The position numbers and the translations under genes were made by a program. A stretch of DNA of 64,000 nt from Arsenicibacter rosenii (lineage in GTDB: Bacteria > Bacteroidota > Bacteroidia > Cytophagales > Spirosomataceae), in contig NZ_MORL01000010.1 of NCBI RefSeq assembly GCF_001870735.1, positions 100,944 to 164,943 of the forward strand, given 5' to 3'. The notes beneath the pieces were generated by a model that saw nothing but the letters and a program-made list of their open reading frames with translations, was not told where the DNA came from and ran no database searches. Positions 1 to 8,987 of the stretch are shown here, one piece after another (position 1 is the stretch's first letter; each line of letters opens with the position of its first letter).

Positions 1-687
<687 letters not shown>

Positions 688-691
<4 letters not shown>

Positions 692-2034
692 AGCTAATCC
701 GGTCTTTATACATTTCCGTCCGTGTCTGGCTGGCGTTGGCGGGCTTTACGGTATTGTTTGTCGTAGCCTTTGCCCTGCCGCTTCTTTTACCCGTCGTGCA
801 GATCGGGCTCGTCGTGTTTATCCTGCTGCTGGGCATCGAAACGGTGTTGTTGTTCCGGGTAAAAGACGGCTTTTTCGCGCGGCGGGACGTGCCGGACCGG
901 CTGTCGAACGGGGATGAAAATCCGCTGAGCATTTATCTGGAGAACCATTACGGCTTTATAACTCCCGTTGAGGTGATAGACGAGTTACCCCCGCAGTTTC
1001 AGCGGCGTGATGTGTTGTTTAAAGCCAGACTGAAGCCGCGCGAAAAGCAGGTAATCCGCTACGAACTAAGGCCGGTGCGGCGGGGCGAATACAACTTTGG
1101 GGCGGTTAACGTGTTTGTGATGACGCCGTTACGCTTGTTGAAGCGGCGGTATCAGTTTGAACAGGGAAAGACAGTGGCAGTCTATCCGTCGTACCTGCAA
1201 ATGCGGCAGTATGAGCTGCTGGCAGCTACCAACCGGCTGAATGAACTGGGCATTAAAAAAATCCGGCGCATTGGCCACAGCATGGAGTTCGAGCAGATCC
1301 GCCCCTATACGCGCGGGGACGATGTCCGGACGGTCAACTGGAAAGCAACCGCCCGCCGGACCGATGCGCAGGCTACCACGCTGATGGTCAACTCGTTTCA
1401 GGATGAACGGTCACAGCCGGTCTATTGCCTGATCGACAAAGGCCGGGTTATGCAATCGCCGTTTGAGGGGCTGACCTTGCTCGATTACGCCATCAATGCC
1501 TCGCTGGTGCTGAGTAATATCGCTATCTTTAAACAGGATCGTGCGGGGTTACTGACGTTCTCGCACAAGATCGGGCAGATGGTGGCTGCCGACCGGAAGC
1601 CGGGGCAGATGCTGCGGATTCTGGAAGTGCTGTACCGCCAGAAAACACAGTTTCTGGAGACGGATTACGAAGCCCTTTATGCCACTATCCGTACGCAGAT
1701 CCGGCAACGTAGTTTGTTGCTGCTGTTTACTAACTTTGAGACAGTCAGTGCCATGCGCCGGCAACTTCCGTTTCTGCGCCGGTTAGCTAAAGAGCATCTC
1801 TTGCTGGTTGTTTTCTTTGAAAATACTGAATTGCGTACGTTGCTGGATGAACCGGCACAAAACACCGAAGAGATATATCTGAAAACAATCGGGGAGAAGT
1901 TTTCGTATGAAAAAAAGCAGATTGTGAAGGAGTTACAGCAATATGGGATCCAGACGATTCTGACCGCTCCGCAAAACCTGACGGCGAATACCGTAAACAA
2001 GTACCTGGAACTGAAAGCAAGGGGCATGATTTAA
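688..2034 (+). CDS. DUF58 domain protein, partner of MoxR
   Basis: This is a 448-residue protein with two hydrophobic segments at about residues 12-56. A soluble region follows, carrying the DUF58 signature around residues 196-223 (GHSMEFEQIRPYTRGDD, then VNWKATARR). DUF58 proteins are membrane-anchored and resemble von Willebrand A folds; their molecular role is unproven. The start overlaps the stop of the upstream MoxR gene by four bases, the usual MoxR-DUF58 operon arrangement. The expected further partners (BatA/BatB-like proteins) are not downstream; a nucleotidyltransferase gene follows 25 bases later. Family assignment is firm, function is not. Confidence 0.93.
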
Positions 2035-2059
2035 CAAAGATTTTAGCGTTGAAGAAGTT

Positions 2060-2374
2060 ATGATACACCCTATTGTTGAGCAAAAGATGGCCTCTCTGAA
2101 GCAATTATGTGAAGCGCATAAAATCAAAAGCATGTATCTTTTTGGTTCCGCAGTTGATGGAACATTTAATGAACAGAGAAGTGATATTGATTTTTTGGTC
2201 AGATTCCAGGATGGATTACGACCAGAAGAAGCCGGACAGCATCTACTTACGCTACAATGTGAACTTGAAGATTTGTTTTCCAGAAAAGTTGATCTGATGA
2301 TTGAAAGGCCTTTCCGGAATCCTTATTTCGCTAACTCTGTCGAGGCAACTAAACAGATGATTTATGCCGCATAG
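2060..2374 (+). CDS. minimal nucleotidyltransferase (MNT/MntA-like)
   Basis: This 104-residue protein has the polymerase-beta nucleotidyltransferase motif: G29-S30, then D42 and D44 in RSDIDFLV, with D78 in KVDLM as the likely third acidic residue. The GS-to-D spacing is 11 residues rather than the textbook 10, as in the RSDLDFLV subgroup. Related MNT proteins act as antitoxins that AMPylate HepT/HEPN toxins, or are stand-alone enzymes. No HEPN partner gene lies next to it: upstream is DUF58 and downstream an M20 peptidase. It may therefore be an orphan. Its local composition is more AT-rich than the flanking genes. Confidence 0.85.
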   Translation: MIHPIVEQKMASLKQLCEAHKIKSMYLFGSAVDGTFNEQRSDIDFLVRFQDGLRPEEAGQHLLTLQCELEDLFSRKVDLMIERPFRNPYFANSVEATKQMIYAA

Positions 2375-2415
2375 TCTGGCGGGAAGGTAGTTCGCCGGAA
2401 GAAACAAACTAAAAT

Positions 2416-3882
2416 ATGAAACGACTTCTCCGTATTTCGGGCATTGCTCTTGTGCTGCTGTCGGCGGTTTTACTGGTCAATACATTTCGCTTCACCTCCA
2501 GACAGCTAACCGATGTAAAGCCGGTAGCCAACTTGCCGGTCGGGGATTCGGCGCTTGTTCGCCTGAGCCAGGCACTGCGGATACGGACCGTTTCGTTTAC
2601 GGATTATTCGCTGACCGATACGACTCAGTTTGATCAGTTCCTGTCATTTATCCACAAGGCTTATCCGCTTATCCACAGTAAGTTGACGCAGGAACGGTTC
2701 AACAACTATGCTGTGATGTATACATGGCCCGGCAAGGACACCAACCGAAAACCAATGCTGCTGATCGGGCACTACGATGTGGTGCCGGTTATTCAGGGAA
2801 CGCAGCGGATGTGGAAACATCAGGCATTTGCAGGCGAGACCGAGGGCGGTTATCTCTATGGGCGTGGGGCGCTCGATGACAAGGCAACGGTGATGGGTTT
2901 GCTGGAAGCCGTGGAATACCTGCTGAAAACAAACTACCAGCCCGAACAAACGATTATGCTGGCGTTCGGGCCGGATGAAGAAACAACGGGTCGCGGGGCT
3001 AAAACGATGGCTGCTGCGCTGAAAAAACGCGGAATTGAGCCGGAAATGGTACTCGACGAAGGAGGGGTGATCAAAACCGACGGTGTGGCGGGGCTGAAAA
3101 AGCAGATCGCACTCGTTGGCATTGCCGAAAAAGGGTACGTAAGTCTGCAGCTATCGGCAGTAGGCGAGGGCGGCCATTCGTCTATGCCACCGAAGCAAAC
3201 CAGTATCGGGATTATTGCCAGCGCCGTCGCTAAGCTGGAAGCAAATCCGTTTCCGGGGCGTCTGGATGCCGGGCTTAACCACATGTTTCAGTACATCGGT
3301 CCGGAAATGGGCTTCGGGCAACGGCTGGTGTTTGCCAATCAATGGTTGTTTGCACCGGTAATCAGCTCGATTCTGGGCGGCACCCCGGCGGGAGATGCTA
3401 CTCAGCGGACAACTACAGCACCGACTATTTTTAAAGCCGGCGAAAAGGAAAACGTGCTGCCGATCGAGGCAACGGCTACGGTCAACTTCCGGATTTTGCC
3501 GGGCGAGACGATCCGGAGTGTTACAGAACGCGTTGTTGAGGTGATCGGCGACGAACGTATCAGGGTAGCGCCGATTCCGGGAACAATTGGTTCGGAGCCA
3601 TCGCCGATCTCGGATCCGGATGCCGCACCGTTTCAACGGGTACAGCGTGCGATACAACGTGTTTTTCCCGAAGTAATTGTGTCGCCGTATCTGATGCTCG
3701 GGGCGGCCGACGCCCGTCATTATACAGGCATCTGCAAGAATGTTTACCGCTTTATGCCCGTTCGCATGAGCGATGAAACCCTCAAATTGCTGCACGGCAC
3801 CAACGAACGCATTGCTGCTAAAGACTATCAGCAAATGATTCAGTTCTACATTCAGCTTATTACGCTCGACAAGAACGGATAA
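2416..3882 (+). CDS. M20-family metallopeptidase (carboxypeptidase S/PM20D1-like)
   Basis: A 488-residue protein with an N-terminal membrane anchor or signal segment (residues 7-23). M20 metal and catalytic residues are visible: H119 and D121 in GHYDVVP, D154/D155 in GRGALDDK, and E188/E189 in GPDEET. A late histidine lies in GAADARHY. The length and LDDK spacing fit the carboxypeptidase S/PM20D1 branch, which hydrolyses or forms N-acyl amino acid or dipeptide bonds. It is probably exported or facing the periplasm. A strong palindrome about 27 bases downstream of the stop probably ends the transcript. The natural substrate cannot be told from sequence. Confidence 0.9.
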   Translation: MKRLLRISGIALVLLSAVLLVNTFRFTSRQLTDVKPVANLPVGDSALVRLSQALRIRTVSFTDYSLTDTTQFDQFLSFIHKAYPLIHSKLTQERFNNYAVMYTWPGKDTNRKPMLLIGHYDVVPVIQGTQRMWKHQAFAGETEGGYLYGRGALDDKATVMGLLEAVEYLLKTNYQPEQTIMLAFGPDEETTGRGAKTMAAALKKRGIEPEMVLDEGGVIKTDGVAGLKKQIALVGIAEKGYVSLQLSAVGEGGHSSMPPKQTSIGIIASAVAKLEANPFPGRLDAGLNHMFQYIGPEMGFGQRLVFANQWLFAPVISSILGGTPAGDATQRTTTAPTIFKAGEKENVLPIEATATVNFRILPGETIRSVTERVVEVIGDERIRVAPIPGTIGSEPSPISDPDAAPFQRVQRAIQRVFPEVIVSPYLMLGAADARHYTGICKNVYRFMPVRMSDETLKLLHGTNERIAAKDYQQMIQFYIQLITLDKNG

Positions 3883-3908
3883 CACTGCTGTCGTGGCAGG
3901 CGTTAAAA

Positions 3909-3939
3909 GAATCTTAAGGCGTTAAAAGCCTTAAGATTC
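3909..3939. terminator. 12-bp perfect hairpin between convergent genes
   Basis: GAATCTTAAGGC pairs perfectly with GCCTTAAGATTC across a 7-base loop. It sits between the M20 peptidase gene on the plus strand and the 72-aa gene on the minus strand and could stop both. No long T-tract follows on the plus strand, so termination strength is uncertain. Confidence 0.6.
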
Positions 3940-3969
3940 CTCTCCGGTCCGGACTAACAAAAAAACGGA

Positions 3970-4188
3970 TTAGTTATCGCTTATGCCTCCTCTAACCGAC
4001 TCGTAACCGGATTTCAGCCGGCCCATTTCGCGGGCGAGAAAGGTTTGTAACTGGCGATTGAAGTCTTCTTTTTCGTCATCAGGCAGTGAATTGTATAACT
4101 CTTTCAGCTCCTGATTAATGGCGGCCCGCTCTTCGGCCGTGGCCGCGTTGATGGAGCGGTAGTGGTATTTTCTGAAATCGTATTCCAT
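3970..4188 (-). CDS. small hypothetical protein, 72 aa
   Basis: Not recognised. The product is a charged, mostly helical 72-residue protein beginning MEYDFRKYHYRS and containing two predicted helices rich in Glu, Arg and Lys. It has no signal peptide and no membrane segment, so it is probably cytoplasmic. Its start codon lies only six bases after the T-run of a rho-independent terminator that ends tatC. It therefore needs read-through from tatC, a promoter overlapping that terminator, or an almost leaderless message. The codon pattern looks coding. Confidence 0.65.
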   Translation of the reverse strand: MEYDFRKYHYRSINAATAEERAAINQELKELYNSLPDDEKEDFNRQLQTFLAREMGRLKSGYESVRGGISDN

Positions 4189-4194
4189 ATAGCA

Positions 4195-4237
4195 TAAAAA
4201 AGCCGTTAAGAAGCAGGATGACTACCTCTTAACGGCT
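4195..4237 (-). terminator. rho-independent terminator of tatC
   Basis: Read on the minus strand, AGCCGTTAAGA pairs perfectly with TCTTAACGGCT and is followed by six T residues. It lies 16 bases beyond the tatC stop and directly before the start codon of the 72-aa gene. Confidence 0.85.
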
Positions 4238-4252
4238 GCAGATATCCGTTGA

Positions 4253-5128
4253 TTAATTATTCAGAATCTCTCTTGCCTCCTTAAGCCGGGCGCGTTCAAT
4301 GGAACCGGAAACCAGAATACTGATTTCATACAGCATCGCCAGTGGAAGGGCAACCAGAATCTGGCTGTAAATATCAGGGGAAGGCGTAATGATACCGGCT
4401 ACGACCAGAATCACGATCCAGGCATGCTTGCGGTACTCGCGCATAAAGCGTGGCGTCAGAATACCGACTTTCGACAACACAAAGGCCACAATCGGCATCT
4501 GGAACATCAGCGCACAACCTAACGACAGCGTTACCAGTACGCCTACGTACGAGGTAATATCGAACTGGTTTTTGATCTGTGGCGCAATCCGGAAGTTAGC
4601 CAGGAAGTTGATGGCCAGCGGTGAAACAATGTAATAGCCGAACAAAAGACCCAACAGAAACAGCATCGATACATAGAAGACCGCCCCCCTTGCTGCCTGA
4701 CGCTCTGATGAACGAAGGCCGGGCTTGATAAACCGCCAAAGCTCCCAGAAGGCATATGGGAAAGAAAAACAAAGCCCGATAATGGCTGATGACGTCAGCG
4801 CCATCGTAAACGGATCGGCAATACCGATCGCCTGTAGTTCAAAGTCCAGGTCTTTTACACAAAGCGCATCATAACCCGAAAACTCGGCCAGCCTACACAT
4901 TTGCCTGTACGTCCAGAAACCAGGATTAGCAGGGGCTAAAATGACGTACTGGAAGATGTCCTGTATAAAAACGAACGCCACGATTGCAAACACAAAAATC
5001 GAAGCAACTGCCCTGATGATGTGCCAGCGTAACTCTTCAAGGTGTTCGAGGAAGGTCATTTCACCACCTTCTTCCGCTTGTTCTTCGTCCTGATCGTACC
5101 GATCTTCAAATGCTTGGTCGAGTGCCAT
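4253..5128 (-). CDS. tatC: Sec-independent protein translocase TatC
   Basis: A 291-residue protein with six predicted transmembrane helices. It has the TatC N-terminal signature MTFLEHLEELRWHIIRA at about residues 24-40, containing the conserved Glu/Leu cluster that binds twin-arginine signals. TatC is the receptor subunit of the inner-membrane twin-arginine translocase, which exports folded, often cofactor-bearing proteins. The acidic N-terminal extension before the signature (rich in D and E) makes it longer than the roughly 250 residues of E. coli TatC. It follows glyA on the same strand, separated by an 88-base gap holding an inverted repeat. No tatA gene is in the window. Confidence 0.96.
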   Translation of the reverse strand: MALDQAFEDRYDQDEEQAEEGGEMTFLEHLEELRWHIIRAVASIFVFAIVAFVFIQDIFQYVILAPANPGFWTYRQMCRLAEFSGYDALCVKDLDFELQAIGIADPFTMALTSSAIIGLCFSFPYAFWELWRFIKPGLRSSERQAARGAVFYVSMLFLLGLLFGYYIVSPLAINFLANFRIAPQIKNQFDITSYVGVLVTLSLGCALMFQMPIVAFVLSKVGILTPRFMREYRKHAWIVILVVAGIITPSPDIYSQILVALPLAMLYEISILVSGSIERARLKEAREILNN

Positions 5129-5138
5129 ATAAAAATTG

Positions 5139-5209
5139 CGAATGAGTAATTGAGTGATTGAGTGGAAGCGATTGAAACGTTCGCTCAGTCACTCAATCGC
5201 TCAATCACA
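5139..5209. repeat. GATTGAGTG-family intergenic inverted repeat, copy 1
   Basis: Between glyA and tatC. The left half carries GAGTAATTGAGTGATTGAGT and the right half CACTCAATCGCTCAATCAC, so the transcript can fold into a long imperfect hairpin. The same words recur at 16421-16503, 17015-17077, 24056-24174 and 26361-26399. Confidence 0.75.
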
Positions 5210-5216
5210 AATAAAG

Positions 5217-6509
5217 TTATGCGTATAACGGAAACGCCTTCATCCAGGAATTAATTTCCTCCCGAACGGTCTGAATTTTGGCATCGTTATCGTGGTTCAT
5301 CAATACGTCGTCGATGTAGCCAACGATCTGCTCCATGTCGCTTTCTTTCATGCCGCGGCTGGTCATGGCTGCCGTACCGACACGCATGCCTGACGTAACC
5401 ATCGGCGATTTGTCGTCGAACGGAACCATGTTTTTGTTAATCGTAATGTCGGCTTTAATCAGGGTGTTTTCCGCCAGTTTACCGGTTAACCCTTTTGAAC
5501 GCAGGTCGATCAGCATCAGGTGATTGTCAGTACCACCCGAAATGATCTGGTAGCCTTTGTCAACGAATGCTTTTGCCATTGCCTGGGCATTGGCTTTAAC
5601 CTGTACCGCATAATCGTAGAAGTCTTCAGATAATGCTTCACCGAATGCAACGGCTTTGGCCGCAATCACGTGCTCCAGCGGGCCACCCTGTGTGCCCGGG
5701 AATACGCCCGAATCCAGCAGCGATGACATTAACCGGATATCGCCTTTCGGTGTTTTGATGCCGAACGGGTTTTCAAAATCATTCCGCATCATGATCAGAC
5801 CACCCCGCGGACCACGCAGCGTTTTGTGGGTTGTAGTCGTCACGATATGGCAATGCTCCAGCGGGTCATTTAACAAGCCCTTGGCAATCAGGCCGGCAGG
5901 GTGCGAAATGTCAGCCAGCAGCAGCGCACCGATCTGATCGGCAATTGCCCGCAGACGAACATAATCCCAGTCACGGCTATAGGCCGAAGCACCGCAGATG
6001 AGCACTTTCGGACGCTCACGCAGGGCTGTTTCTTCCACAATGTCGTAATTGATAACGCCGGTTTCTTTTTCAACACCGTAGAATGTCGGGCGGAAATATT
6101 TACCGGAGATGTTTACCGGAGAACCGTGAGTCAGGTGACCGCCGTGTGACAGGTCAAAGCCCAGAATAGTGTCGCCTGGTTGCAGACAGGCCAGGAAAAC
6201 AGCGGTGTTAGCCTGGGCCCCTGAGTGCGGCTGTACGTTTGCCCACGAAGCACCGAACAGTTCCTTGATCCGGTCAATAGCCAGCTGCTCAATTTGGTCA
6301 ACTACTTCGCAACCACCGTAATACCGTTTACCTGGTAAGCCTTCCGCATATTTGTTGGTTAATACGCTGCCGGCAGCCTCCATTACCTGGCGGGAGACAA
6401 AGTTTTCAGATGCAATCAGTTCGATGCCTGATTCCTGGCGATGTTGTTCTTTGGCAATGAGATCAAATACCTGCGTGTCGCGGGCGGTAGTTGTCGTTGC
6501 AGTTGACAT
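5217..6509 (-). CDS. glyA: serine hydroxymethyltransferase
   Basis: A 430-residue PLP enzyme that interconverts serine and glycine while charging tetrahydrofolate with a one-carbon unit, in the cytoplasm. Family hallmarks are HSGAQAN, the [11 protein letters not shown] segment and the PLP-lysine motif [15 protein letters not shown] place the start at 6509 ([11 protein letters not shown]). A longer open frame extends to 6593 but would begin almost at the predicted transcription start. The TACCTTTG promoter box at 6606-6613 then gives a leader of roughly 90 bases. A GGAG sequence lies 13 bases before the chosen ATG. Confidence 0.97.
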   Translation of the reverse strand: MSTATTTTARDTQVFDLIAKEQHRQESGIELIASENFVSRQVMEAAGSVLTNKYAEGLPGKRYYGGCEVVDQIEQLAIDRIKELFGASWANVQPHSGAQANTAVFLACLQPGDTILGFDLSHGGHLTHGSPVNISGKYFRPTFYGVEKETGVINYDIVEETALRERPKVLICGASAYSRDWDYVRLRAIADQIGALLLADISHPAGLIAKGLLNDPLEHCHIVTTTTHKTLRGPRGGLIMMRNDFENPFGIKTPKGDIRLMSSLLDSGVFPGTQGGPLEHVIAAKAVAFGEALSEDFYDYAVQVKANAQAMAKAFVDKGYQIISGGTDNHLMLIDLRSKGLTGKLAENTLIKADITINKNMVPFDDKSPMVTSGMRVGTAAMTSRGMKESDMEQIVGYIDDVLMNHDNDAKIQTVREEINSWMKAFPLYA

Positions 6510-6605
6510 GTTAGTGAACTCCGTTTGGTAAAATTGAACCGTTGACCGCTGATCAGCCGGATGGATAATTCCCCGGCCACATTGCGTGGCCAACTATTTT
6601 TGCTG

Positions 6606-6613
6606 CAAAGGTA
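6606..6613 (-). promoter_or_regulatory. candidate -7 promoter box for glyA
   Basis: On the minus strand this reads TACCTTTG followed by C, a full match to the Bacteroidota -7 consensus TAnnTTTG. It lies about 97 bases before the glyA ATG. The -33 element is weak (TGTG, 18 bases upstream). Confidence 0.5.
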
Positions 6614-6738
6614 CGGCATTTTGTGGTACAGCACAGCATACCAGGCGGGTGGACAGTCCGACAAGTAAAAAAAATCAGGCAGGATCAGTGCCTGAAGCGG
6701 AGATCCTGCCTGAAACAGCCGAGGGTATTACCCGTATT

Positions 6739-7632
6739 TTAATACATTTCTTCCTCCGCCAGTACCGGAACCTCTTTATCGCGGTATAGTGTCTGGTATT
6801 TCAGCGGAGTTGTACCGGTCTGTTGCCGGAACTGCCGGTGAAAATGAGATATATTATTGAAGCCACACTCCAGACCAACCTGCCCGACACTCATATCGGC
6901 CTGGGTCAACAGTTTGCGGGCATGGCTGATCCGCAGTTCATTGAGGTACTCGACAAACGATTTGTTGGTGCGTTTACGGAAATACCGGCAGAAGGCAGCC
7001 GGCGCCATACCGGCGATTGAAGCAATTTCGTCGATCCGGATTTCTTTCCGGAAATGATGCAGCATGTGTTCCAGTACGCGCTTCATCCGTTCGGTCTCTG
7101 CTTCGTTCGGCGAAAGCTGATAACTATCGCTTGCCAGTAATACGGCTTCGGTATCGTAGCTGAGCTCATTCAGAATCTGGAGCCAGTCGATGATGCGCTC
7201 CATACCGGTGCGCGTCAGAAGCCGTTCCATTTTCCGGCCAACGCGCTGCTGAAACTCCTCGCTGAACTGGATGCCATATTTCGCGCGGTGCAGCATCTGC
7301 ATAATGCGGTCTGCTTCCGGAAGCGTCCGGAAAAGGGCATTATCGAGGTTGGGGCTGAACTGAACGACATAGGCTTCGGAGGTCAGAAACTCGGGCTGGT
7401 CTTCGTCGTTACGCCAGAAGTGGGGTAGGTTCGGGCCGAGCAGGACCAGGTCGCCGGGCACAAAATCACCGACGTGGTCACCAACAAACCGTTTTCCGCT
7501 ACTGCGGACAATGTACGTTAATTCGTACTCGGGATGATAATGCCAGGGAACATTGAAACGATTGATGCAGACATGTTTGGTGAGTAACGATTCCCGGTCG
7601 GCAATGCTGACCTTCTCAAATAATGCTTTCAT
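6739..7632 (-). CDS. AraC-family transcriptional regulator
   Basis: A 297-residue protein with an N-terminal cupin-type sensing domain (WHYHPEYELTYI, then GDLVLLGPNLPHFW). The C-terminal double helix-turn-helix of the AraC family lies at about residues 190-285, including the signature VGQVGLECGFNNISHFHRQFRQQTG in overlapping parts. Such proteins usually sense a sugar or small metabolite and activate a neighbouring operon. It is transcribed away from the phytanoyl-CoA dioxygenase gene across a 163-base gap, so it probably controls that gene, itself, or both. The ligand is unknown. Confidence 0.93.
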   Translation of the reverse strand: MKALFEKVSIADRESLLTKHVCINRFNVPWHYHPEYELTYIVRSSGKRFVGDHVGDFVPGDLVLLGPNLPHFWRNDEDQPEFLTSEAYVVQFSPNLDNALFRTLPEADRIMQMLHRAKYGIQFSEEFQQRVGRKMERLLTRTGMERIIDWLQILNELSYDTEAVLLASDSYQLSPNEAETERMKRVLEHMLHHFRKEIRIDEIASIAGMAPAAFCRYFRKRTNKSFVEYLNELRISHARKLLTQADMSVGQVGLECGFNNISHFHRQFRQQTGTTPLKYQTLYRDKEVPVLAEEEMY

Positions 7633-7730
7633 AACGTAATGGCAATAAAATGTACTTTATTGATCGAAAGGAGAAAGTTGTTAAGGTATAGGCGTCAAAA
7701 AAACATACAAATAAGCAAATAATCTGAACG

Positions 7731-7758
7731 TTTGTCAAGAACTAAGCCCGCATTTTTG
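7731..7758 (+). promoter_or_regulatory. candidate promoter for the dioxygenase gene
   Basis: TTTG at 7731-7734 and CATTTTTG at 7751-7758 resemble the -33 TTTG and -7 TAnnTTTG elements with a 16-base spacer. The predicted start of transcription is about 30 bases before the ATG at 7796. The first base of the -7 box deviates from consensus. Confidence 0.3.
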
Positions 7759-7795
7759 TAACAGTAAATAAAGAAATAGTTTAACTTTTATCATC

Positions 7796-8632
7796 ATGCT
7801 GACTGCCATAGACAAATCATCGCTTTTACACCAGCTGGCCGAACCTTTTGCGGTCACACCCGAACAACGGGCCTTTTATCAGGAATATGGCTTTATTAAA
7901 CTAAAGCACGTGTTATCGCCTGAAGTGCTGGACTACTATGGCAATCTGATTACTGAATGGGTTATCAAATTAAATACGCTGACAAAACCCATGGAGGAGC
8001 GCACGACTTATGAGCGCGCTTTTCTCCAGATCATGAACTTATGGCGTGAAAACGACGAGATAAAAGAGTTTGTCTTTTCCCGTCGGCTGGCACAGATTGC
8101 CGCTGATTTGATGGATGTCAGCGGTGTCCGGCTTTACCACGATCAGGCGCTGTACAAGGAGCCATCCGGTGGCCTTACGCCCTGGCATGCCGATCAGTTT
8201 TACTGGCCCCTGGCAAGCCCGAAAACCATAACCGTCTGGATTCCATTGCAGGAAACACCGATGAACATGGGACCACTGGCATTTGCTGCCCGCAGTCAGC
8301 ATGTCGAAATCGGCCGCGATATCGAAATCAGTGACGAGAGCGAGCGGCTTTTGTCAGATGAACTGCAGCGCATGAACTTCGAGATGTACGATACGCCTTT
8401 CGATCTGGGCGAAGTCAGTTACCATGCCGGGTGGACGTTTCACCGGGCAGGGCCAAATACCTCAGCAGCCCCCCGCAAAGTGATGACTATGATTTATATG
8501 GACCAGAACCAGACCATTATGCACCCCCGGAATCAGTTTCAGCAGGCTGACTGGGAGACCTGGCTAGGGTCTTACCCGGTTGGCAGCAGGCCGGAAAGCG
8601 ACCTGAACCCGGTTTTATATAGTTGTTCTTAA
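7796..8632 (+). CDS. phytanoyl-CoA dioxygenase (PhyH) family oxygenase
   Basis: A 278-residue Fe(II)/2-oxoglutarate-dependent oxygenase. The metal triad is visible as H131 and D133 (TPWHADQFYW) and H216 (GWTFHRAGPN). R227 (APRKVM) is placed to bind the 2-oxoglutarate carboxylate. PhyH-family enzymes hydroxylate diverse small substrates, so the name does not imply phytanoyl-CoA as substrate. It is cytoplasmic, with no signal peptide. It is divergent from an AraC regulator and is followed 124 bases later by a terminator, so it is probably monocistronic and inducible. Confidence 0.92.
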   Translation: MLTAIDKSSLLHQLAEPFAVTPEQRAFYQEYGFIKLKHVLSPEVLDYYGNLITEWVIKLNTLTKPMEERTTYERAFLQIMNLWRENDEIKEFVFSRRLAQIAADLMDVSGVRLYHDQALYKEPSGGLTPWHADQFYWPLASPKTITVWIPLQETPMNMGPLAFAARSQHVEIGRDIEISDESERLLSDELQRMNFEMYDTPFDLGEVSYHAGWTFHRAGPNTSAAPRKVMTMIYMDQNQTIMHPRNQFQQADWETWLGSYPVGSRPESDLNPVLYSCS

Positions 8633-8755
8633 CGTTGGAATAGCCTTTTTAACGAAAAAATCAGTAATTAAACAGCGATATATAGTAGTATTACTGAAAA
8701 GGCTTGTTTTTAGACTATTCGAGTGAATAAAAATTAATATAGGTTGGTTGTTGTT

Positions 8756-8791
8756 ACACCGCCCTGACCACGATGTCGGGGCGGTGTTTTT
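8756..8791 (+). terminator. rho-independent terminator after the PhyH gene
   Basis: ACACCGCCC pairs with GGGCGGTGT and is followed by T residues. The 355-base stretch between the dioxygenase and dsbD genes otherwise holds only AT-rich sequence with no convincing open frame. Confidence 0.85.
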
Positions 8792-8987
8792 GTTATCAGG
8801 ATGTTAATGAGAGCGGTTGGCCAAAGATTTGCGTATGAAGTTATGAGCCGATCGACCATCTTTGTGCATCTGTTTTCAACAATCACGAACCAGTCACGAA
8901 AACATCTGCGGTAGTTTGGAAATATTTTTGCAACGATTCTGTTATACCCAAAGTACTGTCCCTTACGTGAACCTGTACATAACATTT

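Noticed and set aside
3151..3885. 244-codon minus-strand frame opposite the M20 peptidase gene
   Set aside because: The plus-strand protein has complete M20 motifs; the antisense product has no recognisable features.
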